From Marchantia polymorpha subsp. ruderalis (taxonomy: Eukaryota; Streptophyta; Marchantiopsida; Marchantiales; Marchantiaceae): DNA of 64,000 nucleotides. Below the pieces are notes generated by a model. That model did no database searches and was not told the DNA's origin. It saw only the letters and a list, made by a program, of their open reading frames with translations. A program made the position numbers and the translations under genes. Location of the stretch: contig AP031355.1 of the NCBI GenBank assembly GCA_037833965.1, forward strand, positions 20,113,501-20,177,500. Direction: 5' to 3'. Of the stretch, positions 34,401 to 44,901 are shown piece after piece (position 1 is the stretch's first letter; every line of letters starts with the position of its first letter).

Positions 34401-36034
34401 ATCTGCCAACGAGTGAATGGCTTCAGCCAGCATAACATGACTGGAGGTCATCATCCAAACCCCCAGCTTCAAGCAGAATACAAGGAAATTACACCACAAT
34501 GCGGTAACCACGGCCCTCTGGCTGTTTCATCAACATATCGATGGTCAGATTCAGGCAGTATCGAACCCCGAAGTCGTAATTCTCATAGAGGATCTGCAGC
34601 TTACTCGATGACAAGTTGATATGTATCCACAGACATAATCTAGATGGTAGTATAATATTATCAGTAATTGCGCAAAAGTTATATCCAAAACCCCAACATT
34701 TTGCTTCGAAAGAACAAATGTTAATGTATAAATAAAAGATGCATGAGTGTACTGAATGTGTCCTGTAGTTCTCGGGACTCCTGAGGCTCACATTGTCCAT
34801 GGAATTCTGTTTTCTGCAAAACCAGCGTTTGTAATGAAGAATTTACACACCTGTAATCACGGGCCAGGGGTTCAGCAGTCGTCTCGCTTTTAGTTGGTGG
34901 AGCAACTCCTGAGCTGAACGCTATAAACAAACAAAATAGTGAGCGTGGACTGACATACATACGCAAGTTACCCTGTTCCCTGCCTACAGGTCAGCCCAAA
35001 CACAGAGAAACCCATTCCCTGTTTCCATAAAACCACACTTTCCAATTGCATCCGTATATCAATGTACAACATTTCACTTCTCACTTGGCTGTTATCTTTC
35101 TTGAGCAGCCGCAGGTTATCTGCGATAGCCTTTCATGATAGCTACAACAGAATTTTCGGACTAAGCGTGACGGCATTCGACTTGCATCTATCACGAAGAC
35201 AACAATGATTGATCATAGAGAGCTTGAGACCATACATCTGCGTTGGGATGGCGAAGGAGCAGTGCAGATGCTGGCTCGCCGAGGGAACCTCCCAGATATG
35301 CCCGGGAACGTCAAAGACGATGATAATCCCAAACCCAGGGGAGCACCGTTCCAATTCCAATATACAGCGCCAGTTTTAGGGTATCCTTTCTCTCGTTGGA
35401 CTGGGTTACGAGAATCGCTGTCTTCAAAATCCGCAAGAAAGCCCTGCACCTTTCGTATTTGAGTTTGTAACTCTTGGTGGAATTCCTCGCCACAATTTCT
35501 TCCATAAGGCCCCTGTTTCAGATAAAATGACCAGGTATCTTGAAACTTGGCATCCAGGTAAGATTCCTGTCCACAATCGAATTTCTTGGCACAGTTCTCA
35601 GCGTCATTTCCAGCCGAAGCAAGACCTCCAGTGGTACACGAAGCCCTTTCGTGAGCTCCACTGATAAAGGCTGGCCTGTAGATATCTTGGCGCAGCAATC
35701 TCGGAATGGTTTTTGGCAAGAAGACATCCAAGCTCCCCGCGGTTGTTGTTGATTCAGGCGGTTTGGATACTCCGGTTGCAGATACGTAGCTTTTGCATCC
35801 AAAGATTGAAGGCACAGTAGCTTGACTGTCGTCTACTCGGACAATCAGGGATTTTGGTGGACGATGATCGTTGGAGTTGACTCGATCATAATTCTTTGCT
35901 GTGGAAGACGGAGACGATTCCGTATGAAACAAGCTCAATTGCGGGCTTCGCACGAGCAATCCAGTGCTTTCACGCACAGAAGCCCTATACAGATGATACG
36001 ACCATGATCTGCGGAATGCAGAAGCTTTCCGCAT
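31457..36034 (-). CDS. MTPC4: Cation diffusion facilitator, MTPC4/SLC30A9 type (zinc transporter)
   Basis: Fourteen exons on the minus strand, phases consistent: 36034-35231, 34920-34849, 34639-34605, 34521-34389, 34249-34194, 34038-33924, 33732-33675, 33515-33397, 32970-32851, 32665-32564, 32438-32366, 32148-32081, 31971-31911, 31602-31457. About 650 residues. The CDF core starts at RAVVTALWCNFLVFCLKLGV. TM2 has the metal-site pattern AEAIHSLAD (HxxxD). Then come HPYGYTKERFVWSLISAVG, DGAAVTGLGIAA, DPIGSIVVGNLLGG, FLIQRNRHALLGRS and the C-terminal SEVDRLEKEIQKIVPGIRHV. These match plant MTPC4 and human SLC30A9, the latter a mitochondrial zinc exporter. The N-terminus (MRKASAFRRSWSYHLYRASV) is basic, Ser-rich and free of acidic residues, consistent with a mitochondrial presequence. 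An in-frame ATG at 36130 could add 32 residues. The long exon 1 before the core is poorly conserved by eye, and its 3' splice donor (35231) is the least certain junction. Confidence 0.85.
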
Positions 36035-37774
36035 TAAAACAGAGGGCAGCTGACCCGCCGAATTCAAGATTTCCTCCCGACCTTCAGCCCTTCTCCTCTG
36101 TCTCAATCTCCTTCCCTTTCGATCATTCAAACTTGAACCCCAACTGGGTCCTGAATGTAATCTAATAAACTTCGCAGCACATTAGAAAAATCCGCACGAG
36201 TGATTGCTCGAACCCACTACCAGCTTCATTCAAACCTCATTCATTCTTAAATAATCCACTTCTCTGCACTGCAGCTCTCGGCAGCTCGCAAAAGTAACAA
36301 CTCTTGTCCGAATTTGCTCCTCGTGATTCCTCAGAACGTCAGCTTCTCATGCACAGCTCAACGTCTGAACACTTCGCGCCCATGAACTAAATAAACTCCG
36401 TTTTTTCGTCGAACAATCAAATCATTTCAGCGCATCCACGTTTCCACTTGCACTATCCTCCCAAATTGCCCGGATTTCCCCACGTACGCACGAAAAACTC
36501 ACGACATTCAATCTACGCACACTCATCCGACCAATCTATCAGCTCTCGATTTTCTTCCTTGAACGATGACTTCCGCCGGATTCTCGCGATCCAAAACACG
36601 CGTCGAGGCCACCCCGGATCCAATGAGCTAGAGACTGCGTTCACCCGAAATACGTGAAGATGGACATCAGCCGGAACAGGCCGAGCCGAGCGCAGGCACA
36701 GAGGCGAGCTTGCACCGAAAAATTCGACCCACGCCTTCCCTCGTCGGTGAAATCCTGCGCCGGGCTCGAAAGCAATCGGACTCCAGACCCGGGCCAAGCT
36801 TTCCGTTCACGAGAAGGTTTGGTAAGACCCATTCCCGAGTCCCGAGTCCCGACCCGGCCCCAAAGAAACGGGTGCCCTGTCTATGGGTCGACCACGAGGG
36901 CATCTTCGTCGGACATTCGGCTGAGATCCAAGTCCAGCAGCATCCCCCGCCCACCGCAACCGAACGGAACCGCGCCTGCTACCACAGTAGCAGGCGGACT
37001 CACCGAGTTCGACAGGAGTCCGACAAGAACACGACCCGCGCCACTTCGACACGGGCGAAGCTCCTCGGGAACGGAACGGGAGCCGCGCATCTCCTCGAGC
37101 TCCAACGTCTCCGGACGTCGAATGGCAGCGGCGAGGAAGAAATCCAGCCCAAGGGATGGGAATATGCCATCGAGCCGTATTCGGAGCTCGAGGCTCCCCC
37201 AATAATAATATTCACTATGCCACACAGACCATCTTAATGGATAGCATTAAAGTCCGCACTGCCTAAAATAGGCTGCAAAATAATCTTACTAACCTAACCT
37301 AAAGGGAGAATTGTGATACTCTTGCTTGGACTTGATTATTGATACGAGGCCAAGAGTAGAGCGCAAGTTTTGTGCATGATTGGATTCTGGTGGAAATTGG
37401 ATATGGAAAAGATGAGACCCTAAAGGTCCGGACGAGAGGAACGATGGCGTCGAGGTTTGAGGAAGGTTTGGATTCCCGTGTGGCTGCTGGGAGGGCGGGC
37501 CCACTGGTGGCAAGAAAGAGCTCGGATTTGTACTGCATGCCATGACGTCGAGAGGCGAATGGGCAGGAGCCCTGACTCCGAGCGCGAGGTGGCATCGGCC
37601 TCGTTGCGGGTGCTGCTGATGTGATCCACAATTTGGCCCTCGGCGTGATGTGGCGTCCCGAAGTGCTGCAAGGTCGGAGCGAGCAGGACGAGGAGGCGAG
37701 ATTTGTCGCGTGAATCGGGAACTGCGGACATTGTTCGTGGTGTGCATTCTGGTCCGCCTCTGAGTCGAGCAGCC
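36035..37774. promoter_or_regulatory. Divergent promoter region between CDF and hydroquinone-reductase genes
   Basis: About 1.7 kb separates two genes transcribed away from each other. 36450-37200 is GC-rich with overlapping open frames on both strands (up to 183 codons, Arg/Ser/Pro-rich), none with a motif. I read them as composition-driven. It probably holds the 5' UTRs and promoters of both genes. 37230-37700 is mixed, with a GC-rich 3' half adjoining the plastid presequence exon. Confidence 0.4.
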
Positions 37775-39614
37775 ATGGCGACAAGCGCAACCGCTTTGGC
37801 CTGCGGCAGCAGTGGTTTCCGGAGCGGCTTGTTTGGGTGTCCATGTTCTGGGAGATTGTCGAATGCTGCGGGTTTCAGGTGGCCAGAATCCACGCGAGGG
37901 ATCGAGAGGAAGGGGCAATTGTCCACGTGCAGAGCAGAGCAGCAGCAGGATTGGGTGAAGCAAGTGGGCAAGGCGTTGTGGGGCAGGGGGTTACCTCCAG
38001 GTGCGCTGGTGGACGTTGCAAGGCAGCTTTGGGGCACAGGATGGCAGGTTATGATGGGGCAGCTCGCTCCCAGCGGGGAGAAAGGTGCATACGATCGCCC
38101 ACAGAGCCAGTTTCGTGGCAGACCCGTGCCTGGGGCGCCTGTGATTCCTGGCAATTTTCATCTCTATGTGGCCACAACTTGTCCCTGGGCTCACAGGGCA
38201 TTGATCGTACATACTTTGAAAGGTCTAGATGAGGCCGTTCCCCTGTCTGTCGTTGTGCCGGGATTGAATGGATTGTGGGAGTTTTCGTCAGGAAGAGCAA
38301 ATGCTGCAGGAGCTGCTGCTGGCAAGTTTGTTGGAACCAAGGATAGGGCTAATGGACAGAGTCGTCTAATGGACGCTTATAAAATGCGAAAGGAGGGTTA
38401 CAGTGGGAGGGCCACAGTGCCCATGCTGTGGGATCAAGGTTCGATGGAGGTTCTCAATAACGAGAGCGCCGATATTATTGAGATCTTAAATTCGGACTTC
38501 AACGAATTGGCAAAGAACCCGGGTCTGGATCTAGCTCCTTCATTGTTGAAAGCGGAGATTGATAGGTGGAACTCCTTGATCTACCATGACGTCAATAACG
38601 GTGTATACAGGTGCGTGCAGGGTAGTGCTTGCAAACTTCTTCTCTCTACCTGCTCCTGAAAAGAGTTGTCGTCCATTCAACTTCCATTGGTTGTCAGTCG
38701 ACCGAAACGCTTCACTATCATTCAGAAGCTCAGTTGCATTCTGTCATCGAGAATCGACTCTGTGCAATTTCATTGTCGAAAGCTAGCTTCCTTCTTCTAC
38801 TGGTGAATTGGCGGCGCTCCGTGTAAAGCCCCTGATGTTTCACTACTTTCTGACTCGTCATTTGTCTGAAATTTCTCGGTGTAAATGGATCCTCGTGGCA
38901 CAGTCGCAGTTTCCATGTCTTCAGGTTGTGTATACTTTGGTCTGAAAGTGCCTTGTGTGCAGGTGTGGTTTTGCGCAGGGACAGGAAGCGTATGAAGCAG
39001 CAGTAGAAGGCCTGTTCAAGACTTTGAACATGCTGGAGGAGCATCTGGCTGCATCTCGTTATCTTTGCGGAGATTCTCTGACCTTGGCTGACATACGACT
39101 GTTCACAACTTTGTACCGATTTGACTCCGTTTACAGCATTCTTTTCAAGTGTTCGAAGCAGAAACTGTTCGAGTTTCCCAACCTTTATGGCTATTTGCGA
39201 GATATCTATCAGGTACTTTCCAATCGATCACTGTGACATGGGTGGTTATGATGTTTGTCTGTAAGTACCTAGCCCTGATACAGCAGAGTATGATGATTTG
39301 AGAAGACGACTGTCCGTGAATTAGGTTACGATCACAACGGTACACTTGGAAATGTATTGCAATATTTTCTCCAATCTGTGTTGCGCAACTCTCAAAAGCT
39401 TAACGTCATTCCTGTTTTGTTCACTTACCAGATTCCAGGAGTGGAGTCCACTTGTGATATGCCTGCAATTATGGACGGTTATTACAGGATTCTCTTTCCT
39501 TTGAATCCAGGAAGCATTTGCCCTGTTATTCCGAAGAGTTCAGAATCACCGGCTTTGACGCAGCCGCATGGGCGAGAAAAGCTATCCAAGGTTGCAGTTG
39601 GGGCAATTTTATAA
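37775..39614 (+). CDS. Glutathionyl-hydroquinone reductase (ECM4/YqjG, xi-class GST), plastid-targeted
   Basis: Three exons: 37775-38610, 38963-39212 and 39432-39614, GT-AG and in phase, 422 residues. It starts MATSATALACGSSGFRSGLF, Ser/Gly/Arg-rich and without acids, a typical chloroplast transit peptide of about 55 residues. An upstream in-frame ATG at 37703 is less likely. The thioredoxin domain has the catalytic motif LYVATTCPWAHRALI; the CPW cysteine attacks glutathionylated quinones and releases GSSG and the hydroquinone. Further family signatures are ATVPMLWDQ, NNESADIIEILN, INDINNGVY-like DVNNGVYRCGFAQGQEAY, LCGDSLTLADIRLFTTLYRFD, and a last exon with DIYQIPGVESTCDM then YYRILFPLNPGSICPV. 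The active-site and helical-domain motifs are all present and it looks intact. Confidence 0.9.
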
Positions 39615-41094
39615 TATTGAATATGAAGATATTCACAATTGACTATGCCGGTGTCGCATTTGAATGGAGTGCGGTATCCTCGTCCATTTTGGGATCTTAA
39701 ACACCTCTTCTATGAGGTTTAATTGAGCTCTAGCGTTTGAACTGTCAAATTGTACAGTATGATGAAGTAGGCTTAGGAAGAATTGTGAAGCGTAGTATGG
39801 CATAAGCCCGTTACTTGTCTGGAAATTTGAGAAATTATTTTGTCTGCGCAGCTCAGTTTGACAAAGCTGGCTCATGTAAATTTAATAACTGACGTTGTAA
39901 GTAAGAAGAGGTTTTTTTTTCTTCAATTTCTATGTAAAGCATCACGTGCAATGGTTCTCATGCTCTACATTCTCTTGTTCAAAAGCTGGAACGATTTTGT
40001 ATGCTGCTGCCCTGTCGTGCTTAGCCATATATATACCTGAATGCTAAATGTATGACATGCAACAAGTGAAGATCTATAAAGCTTCAACAGTTCCATTCCA
40101 AGGTTTAAGTTATGGTATGTATCTTCAAATATGTTTTGCAAGTATAACCGTTACATGCAATTACTTGGACTGCTTGAATTACTTGGACTGCTTGGTCCGG
40201 CAATCAAACGTACAGCCCGAAGTTAACATGTCTTGGGTAAAATGACAGCTTGTCAAGTTATCACGTGCTAAAACTTGTAAGTTGGAGACTTCCCGCACGA
40301 GCTTGTCCACTTATCAGGTGGTAAGACATTGACGGTCCGAACTCCCAGAGTACATCGGACTCAGAAAAGTTAACGAAGACAGATGGAGGAAAACGGGTGT
40401 TTCTGCCTTTACAAGAAATTTGGGTTCTCCTACTTCCATTAGTCCACATCCAGGTCGACGAAAGAAATAGGACCACGCTTGCGGGTTGAACAATGAATCG
40501 ATATCATGAAGGCTCGTGCGAAGTTCGGTTCCCAGCAGATTTCCATCTTTGAAGACGCTTCCTTGTCTGCGTTATGAAGAATTGTGCACCAGTAGATTGA
40601 GATGCACAAATTCTGGACTGTCCTGAAGGATAAGCAGGAAGCGAAGCCTAGATAGTGTGGAACTCGGACGATCCAGAAGGGTGGTCCGAGCACTGACCTC
40701 GTCCGGATATTCATAAGTGCATATGTGCAGCATAAGTGCACCCTCTCATGCACCAAAACGATTCCGCAAGCAAGTTGTAACAGCGCTCAACAACAGGTGA
40801 AGATGTGATACACGGCATGCAGTGAAGATATGGTTAGAGTTGGTCTGTAGAAGAGAAGACTGCCGGCCATCAACAGTCACAGATTATTATTTTACATGTC
40901 CACAATACGTGGAGAACTGAATCCTATATACAATATTTCCTGAAGTTGTGCCGTTGTACTAATGTTCCTACCGTCAAATAAGAATCCCCCGAGACGAATG
41001 CTTTTCTTCGTCAGATTCGTCGTCAACTTCTATTCTATGTATAGGCAGTGTCATATGTTGAATACCCCACCTCCGGGGTTCAAAGATGTCCATC
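39615..41094. other. Spacer between reductase and transporter array
   Basis: 3' UTR of the reductase gene and then no gene I can support. The minus frames at 40261-40756 (71 and 105 codons) have no motif. An exact-looking 18-bp tandem duplication lies at 40161-40196 (unit TTACTTGGACTGCTTG plus two bases, differing at the last two). Confidence 0.45.
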
Positions 41095-42288
41095 TCATCT
41101 TTGGATGGTGCCGTATGTGCTCTCCTCTGCCTGATTTTGGAGGAGAGGTACCTTGATATCATCCTCCACTCCCTCAAATGGCATTGCAAGACAGTCTCTC
41201 TCTTTCGCTAGCCTGTGCAGCCGCTGGCCCCAGATTACCAAATACAGACCCATCAGAATCAGCACAGCTCCAATCACGCTGCCTAGGTACAGAGGATCAT
41301 CCAGAATCACCACTCCCAGAAATGCAGAGAACACAGTCTGCAGAGGAATGTACGCCGCCACTAGCACAGGGCCTCCGCGCTGATTTGCCCACGTCTGCAG
41401 AGAGAAGTTCAGTCCCGAAGCCACGGCACCAGCGTACACCACAGATATGATCGTCCCGGGAGAGTGCAGAATCCACTCAGACGCTTGCGAAACGCTCGAC
41501 AGACCCGTGATCAGCAAGAACATGGCCCCGACGAAGATCGAAGAAGCCGACAGAGACACCGGAGCTGGAAATCTCTTCAGGGCCGGGATCTGCAGATTGG
41601 TGTAAATGCCCATGCACAAGCAATTCGCCACCAGGCACAGAGCGCCCATCTGCCAGTAGTCCACCCCATAGCTCAGCAAAGTGGACGCCAACCAATTGTC
41701 TGCACCAGTCTGGGCCACGACCTCAGCTGCCTGCTCCTGCTGCGACGATGAGTCCTTGCCGAACAGAGTCGGTCCCTTGTAGAGACACATTGTGAAAGCT
41801 CCCACCACGGCCGAGCAGATGCCAACGACTTTGGCCATTCCGTCAGGCTTGTTCAAGCGAATCACCTCGAACTTGCACACCACAGCAATCATGAACGTGA
41901 AGACGGGAATGGCATTCTGCATTGCAGCTGCGAATGCCGTGTTGGTGTACGCGAGTCCTGCCAGGAACAGCGTCTGCTGCAGAAATATTCCCGTGAATCC
42001 CAACGCCACGATTAACAAGCAAACGGGAACTGTGAAAGGAGTTCGCAGATTTCTCTCTGAGAAGAATGCAAGTGGCACCAGGAGGCACAGGGCGATCGCG
42101 TCTCGGTACACAGCAAAGACGAACCGGTTCACGCCTTCACTCATGGCAGCTTTGGTCAAGACATAATAGACACCGTAGCCCAATTGCACGGTAATGAGAG
42201 CAAGCTGGACTCGGGTCCTCTCGCCACGAAAGAAATTAAACATATCGGCCACCTTCCTCCTCTCATGTGCCATCACCATCTCGGCCAA
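41095..42288 (-). CDS. WAT1-related EamA/DMT transporter, array copy 1
   Basis: Intronless frame on the minus strand, ATG at 42288 (a second in-frame ATG at 42276 gives MAHERRKV), 397 residues. Two EamA halves with about ten hydrophobic segments are visible. Half 1 begins RVQLALITVQLGYGVYYVLT and includes VYRDAIALCLLVPLAFF, YTNTAFAAAMQNAIPVFTF. Half 2 begins WQMGALCLVANCLCMGIY and includes YAGAVASGLNFSLQTWANQ, GPVLVAAYIPLQTVFSAFLG, YLGSVIGAVLILMGLYLVIWG. This is the plant WAT1/UMAMIT family, known to move auxin or amino acids across tonoplast or plasma membrane. The substrate is unknown here. The C-terminal cytosolic tail ends QAEESTYGTIQR. It differs from copies 2 and 3 by only a few residues (for example GKDSSS versus GTDSSS, SVSQ versus SVSE). 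Confidence 0.92.
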   Translation of the reverse strand: MAEMVMAHERRKVADMFNFFRGERTRVQLALITVQLGYGVYYVLTKAAMSEGVNRFVFAVYRDAIALCLLVPLAFFSERNLRTPFTVPVCLLIVALGFTGIFLQQTLFLAGLAYTNTAFAAAMQNAIPVFTFMIAVVCKFEVIRLNKPDGMAKVVGICSAVVGAFTMCLYKGPTLFGKDSSSQQEQAAEVVAQTGADNWLASTLLSYGVDYWQMGALCLVANCLCMGIYTNLQIPALKRFPAPVSLSASSIFVGAMFLLITGLSSVSQASEWILHSPGTIISVVYAGAVASGLNFSLQTWANQRGGPVLVAAYIPLQTVFSAFLGVVILDDPLYLGSVIGAVLILMGLYLVIWGQRLHRLAKERDCLAMPFEGVEDDIKVPLLQNQAEESTYGTIQR

Positions 42289-42445
42289 CTAAACTCGTGA
42301 AGCGATTCTGAACGAGGATGAATCAAACCACTCACAAGCAGCGAGCTGGGCCAGAATAGTCAGTGCAGAAACACTTCCGCATTCAGCTGGTGTGGATTCG
42401 GGGGATGAAGATTGAATTCCCTCTAAAATCTGCCAGAGGGGTGGA

Positions 42446-42465
42446 GTTTATATTACGAGGATGCA
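42446..42465 (-). promoter_or_regulatory. TATA-like box and conserved GCATCCTCG motif of copy 1
   Basis: On the minus strand TGCATCCTCG is followed by TAATATAAAC, about 170-190 bases upstream of the start codon. The same word sits beside a TATA-like sequence before copy 2 (46283-46311), and a shortened form lies before copy 3 (51384-51392). This suggests retained core-promoter homology. Confidence 0.4.
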
Positions 42466-42479
42466 ATAAAGGAAGAAGC

Positions 42480-44654
42480 AAGGGGCAGCAGAGGGGGATG
42501 ATGATGCGCTGCTGGATATGGGAGGGAGTTAGAATGCGAGCGTTTATACGTTTGCCTGGGAGAGCGTAGCGGCGCAGAATCTGACTACCCGGTCAATATC
42601 CGCACCGGTACGGCAGAGTCTTTGGCCCTTCGGGTCCAGCAGTCAAACTTGTGGAGGACCAGGAGGCTGCGGCGAAGTTGGACGGAGCGCGTGCAGGACC
42701 GAACTTGCTTGCAGCACCGCACGTACATCCAAATATGGAACTCATGTGCTCTGTCGCGTCTGCCCCGATCCAACGGACCTGGAGCCCCGAGACCCTTTGC
42801 CATGGTCACGAAACCAACTTGAGAGCGCGCAATCTGACTGGGCTCCGAGACCCTTCCCTCTGGTTTAGAACTATTCTGCCCTCTCCTGGTTTACTCATGG
42901 GGCCCTTGAGACGTGACCCGAGCCAAATGCGGTACTACATCTTCTACGAGGTCCTTTCACATCTGAGTCATGACTGCGCGAGAAGGCGATTTTTAGATGG
43001 TAGATTTTTAGATATTTGGTCGCGACTTTTTCATATATTTTGCTCTAACAATATTCATATATACGGTTTATCTTAAATGAAGAGAAAGAATGTTTGTTTG
43101 GTACAATACTTTAGTTTGATTACATGACTATGATAATTTTCGTACAAGAACTTTTACTGACAAAAAGCCCACGTAGTCCTCAGTGGATGGCAAAAATTTG
43201 TGCGCTTGCTATCCACACATGACTGATACAATTACATCATAATTATCATAAATGTTTCTTGGTATATGGTTTTTAAAACTTTTTCTAACATTGGAATAGA
43301 TACTATGTGACTAAAACATATTACATTCTCATTCACCAATTTTGAATATATTAATATGAGACTTTATATTCAATAGCAAGTCTAAATCACGCTTTTGAAG
43401 TTCTTTTGATGTTTTTCTAGTTTTCATGTGAAATATGAACTGTTATTTTACTTCATATCTCGCTTGAAAAACTTAATATGTTTTGGCATAAATTCTTAGA
43501 TGGCAGACCCATGTAGACTTAGTCATCTCTCCTATTGTATGGTGCATGAATATTATGCTAGACAATAAATATACATTAGTATGTGCAAAAGATATTGATA
43601 GGTTAACATTGAGATATATATTTTATATGGTTAAAGAAACAGCATCTGATTCCATACTGTCTTCTCAAAAAGCCAATGTGGAACATCTCGTTGACTCTTT
43701 TGACCACCAGATTTCTTTCGAGTAATTACATGTATAATTATATATTTCCTCATGATTACTCATTTGGAATTTCAAAGTAATGATCATCTGTGACGCGTTT
43801 TGAAAAGCTTTTAGAGCAAGCAAAATATATGATCTATTGAACAAAATTCGGATCTATAATAGCTTATAATCGTGATATTCGACGAATACGTGAACTTTTT
43901 AAGAGAATGATATTACCTTGTCAATAGTCCTGCAAGAGTGTTATTTATGCATCATAGGAGCCATGAGGGATTGCTGTTCTCGTGAGAGCCGCTTCTGAGT
44001 TACTAGGCGAGTGACTCAGAAGCTCAACTCTGTAGTAAGGATTGTATAGTATGCACCAAGCTTTTTTTGACCAATTTTGCTATAATGCGGAGTGCTTTGT
44101 TGTGTCATGCCAAAAGGAGATCTACCAGAGATGGTTGGGAACGTGGATTCGTCTACTTCTTCGATTGTTCTGTCGATATTCTTCCGTCGTTGTCCGCTAT
44201 CGTTTCTCAAGGTGGTGGGATCCTCTCGCATCGGTTCAGAAGATCGCAGAGTTCAAAACAATTTATAAAAATTGCCGTGTGAACTCAGAAAGTAATGACC
44301 ATCAATGTATTCAAAAGGAGAAGCTCAGATGATGAAATCGAGACAGCGGTGGTTGATTGAACGATGCAGAGAGTCCCTGACCTGTTCATGAAGTACTGTG
44401 CTGAACACATATTTCCGATTGAACACGAACTGGTTTCGAATTGACCTGTTTTGGACCTACGAAGTGTGCTGGCAGTCGTGTGGGTGCGATGAAAGTTCCT
44501 TGGAACTGAAAGTAGGCTTATTTGAGCGTAAACAATGTGATAGCGTGAAGCACTGGGCAAAGATTCCATATTCTACATTGCAGTAAAGACTGCTCTAATT
44601 TCAAGAATATATGAGCAGTTTCCGCTGGAACTATGAATGAATTTCAGACCAGAA
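42480..44654. other. Spacer between transporter copies 1 and 2
   Basis: 42480-42970 is GC-richer promoter-side DNA of copy 1 with non-coding open frames. 43000-43980 is AT-rich without features. A 33-base region at 43991-44023 forms a near-perfect hairpin (arms GCTTCTGAGT and ACTCAGAAGC). 44040-44590 has short frames on both strands with no motif. Confidence 0.45.
43991..44023. repeat. Inverted repeat with 10-bp perfect arms
   Basis: GCTTCTGAGT (43991-44000) and ACTCAGAAGC (44014-44023) are exact reverse complements. Pairing extends by two of the next three bases. It is not next to a recognised gene end. Confidence 0.65.
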
Positions 44655-44901
44655 ATGGTAGCAGTCAATTATGTTACATGCTCACGTAATGTGAACTGCT
44701 CACTCGTATATACAAAATTATTGTGACGATTGATGGTATTTGTAGCCATCCCCTACTGAATCTATTCAATTGTGTTGGCGAGAATGTATCGAACCTCAAA
44801 ATTATTATCCTCAAATGATTATCTCCAGCAATTGCGCTGGTAAGAAAGGGGGATTCTAGTCTAGTCTAAATGTCGAAAGCCAAGACTCCGACATGTACTT
44901 T
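44655..44901. repeat. 3' flank of copy 2, duplicated at 49715-49963
   Basis: About 250 bases align with 49715-49963. Shared words in order are TTACATGCTCACG, AATGTGAACTG, ACTCGTATATACAAA, GATTGATGGTAT, CCCCTACTGA, GGCGAGAAT and CTCCAGCAATTGC. Many substitutions and small indels separate them. It contains the 3' UTR of copy 2. Copy 1 has no such flank. Confidence 0.75.

Noticed and set aside
36654..37237. Overlapping 175-183 codon frames between the divergent genes
   Set aside because: Several frames on both strands are open because the DNA is GC-rich; none shows motifs or splice connection to a start exon.
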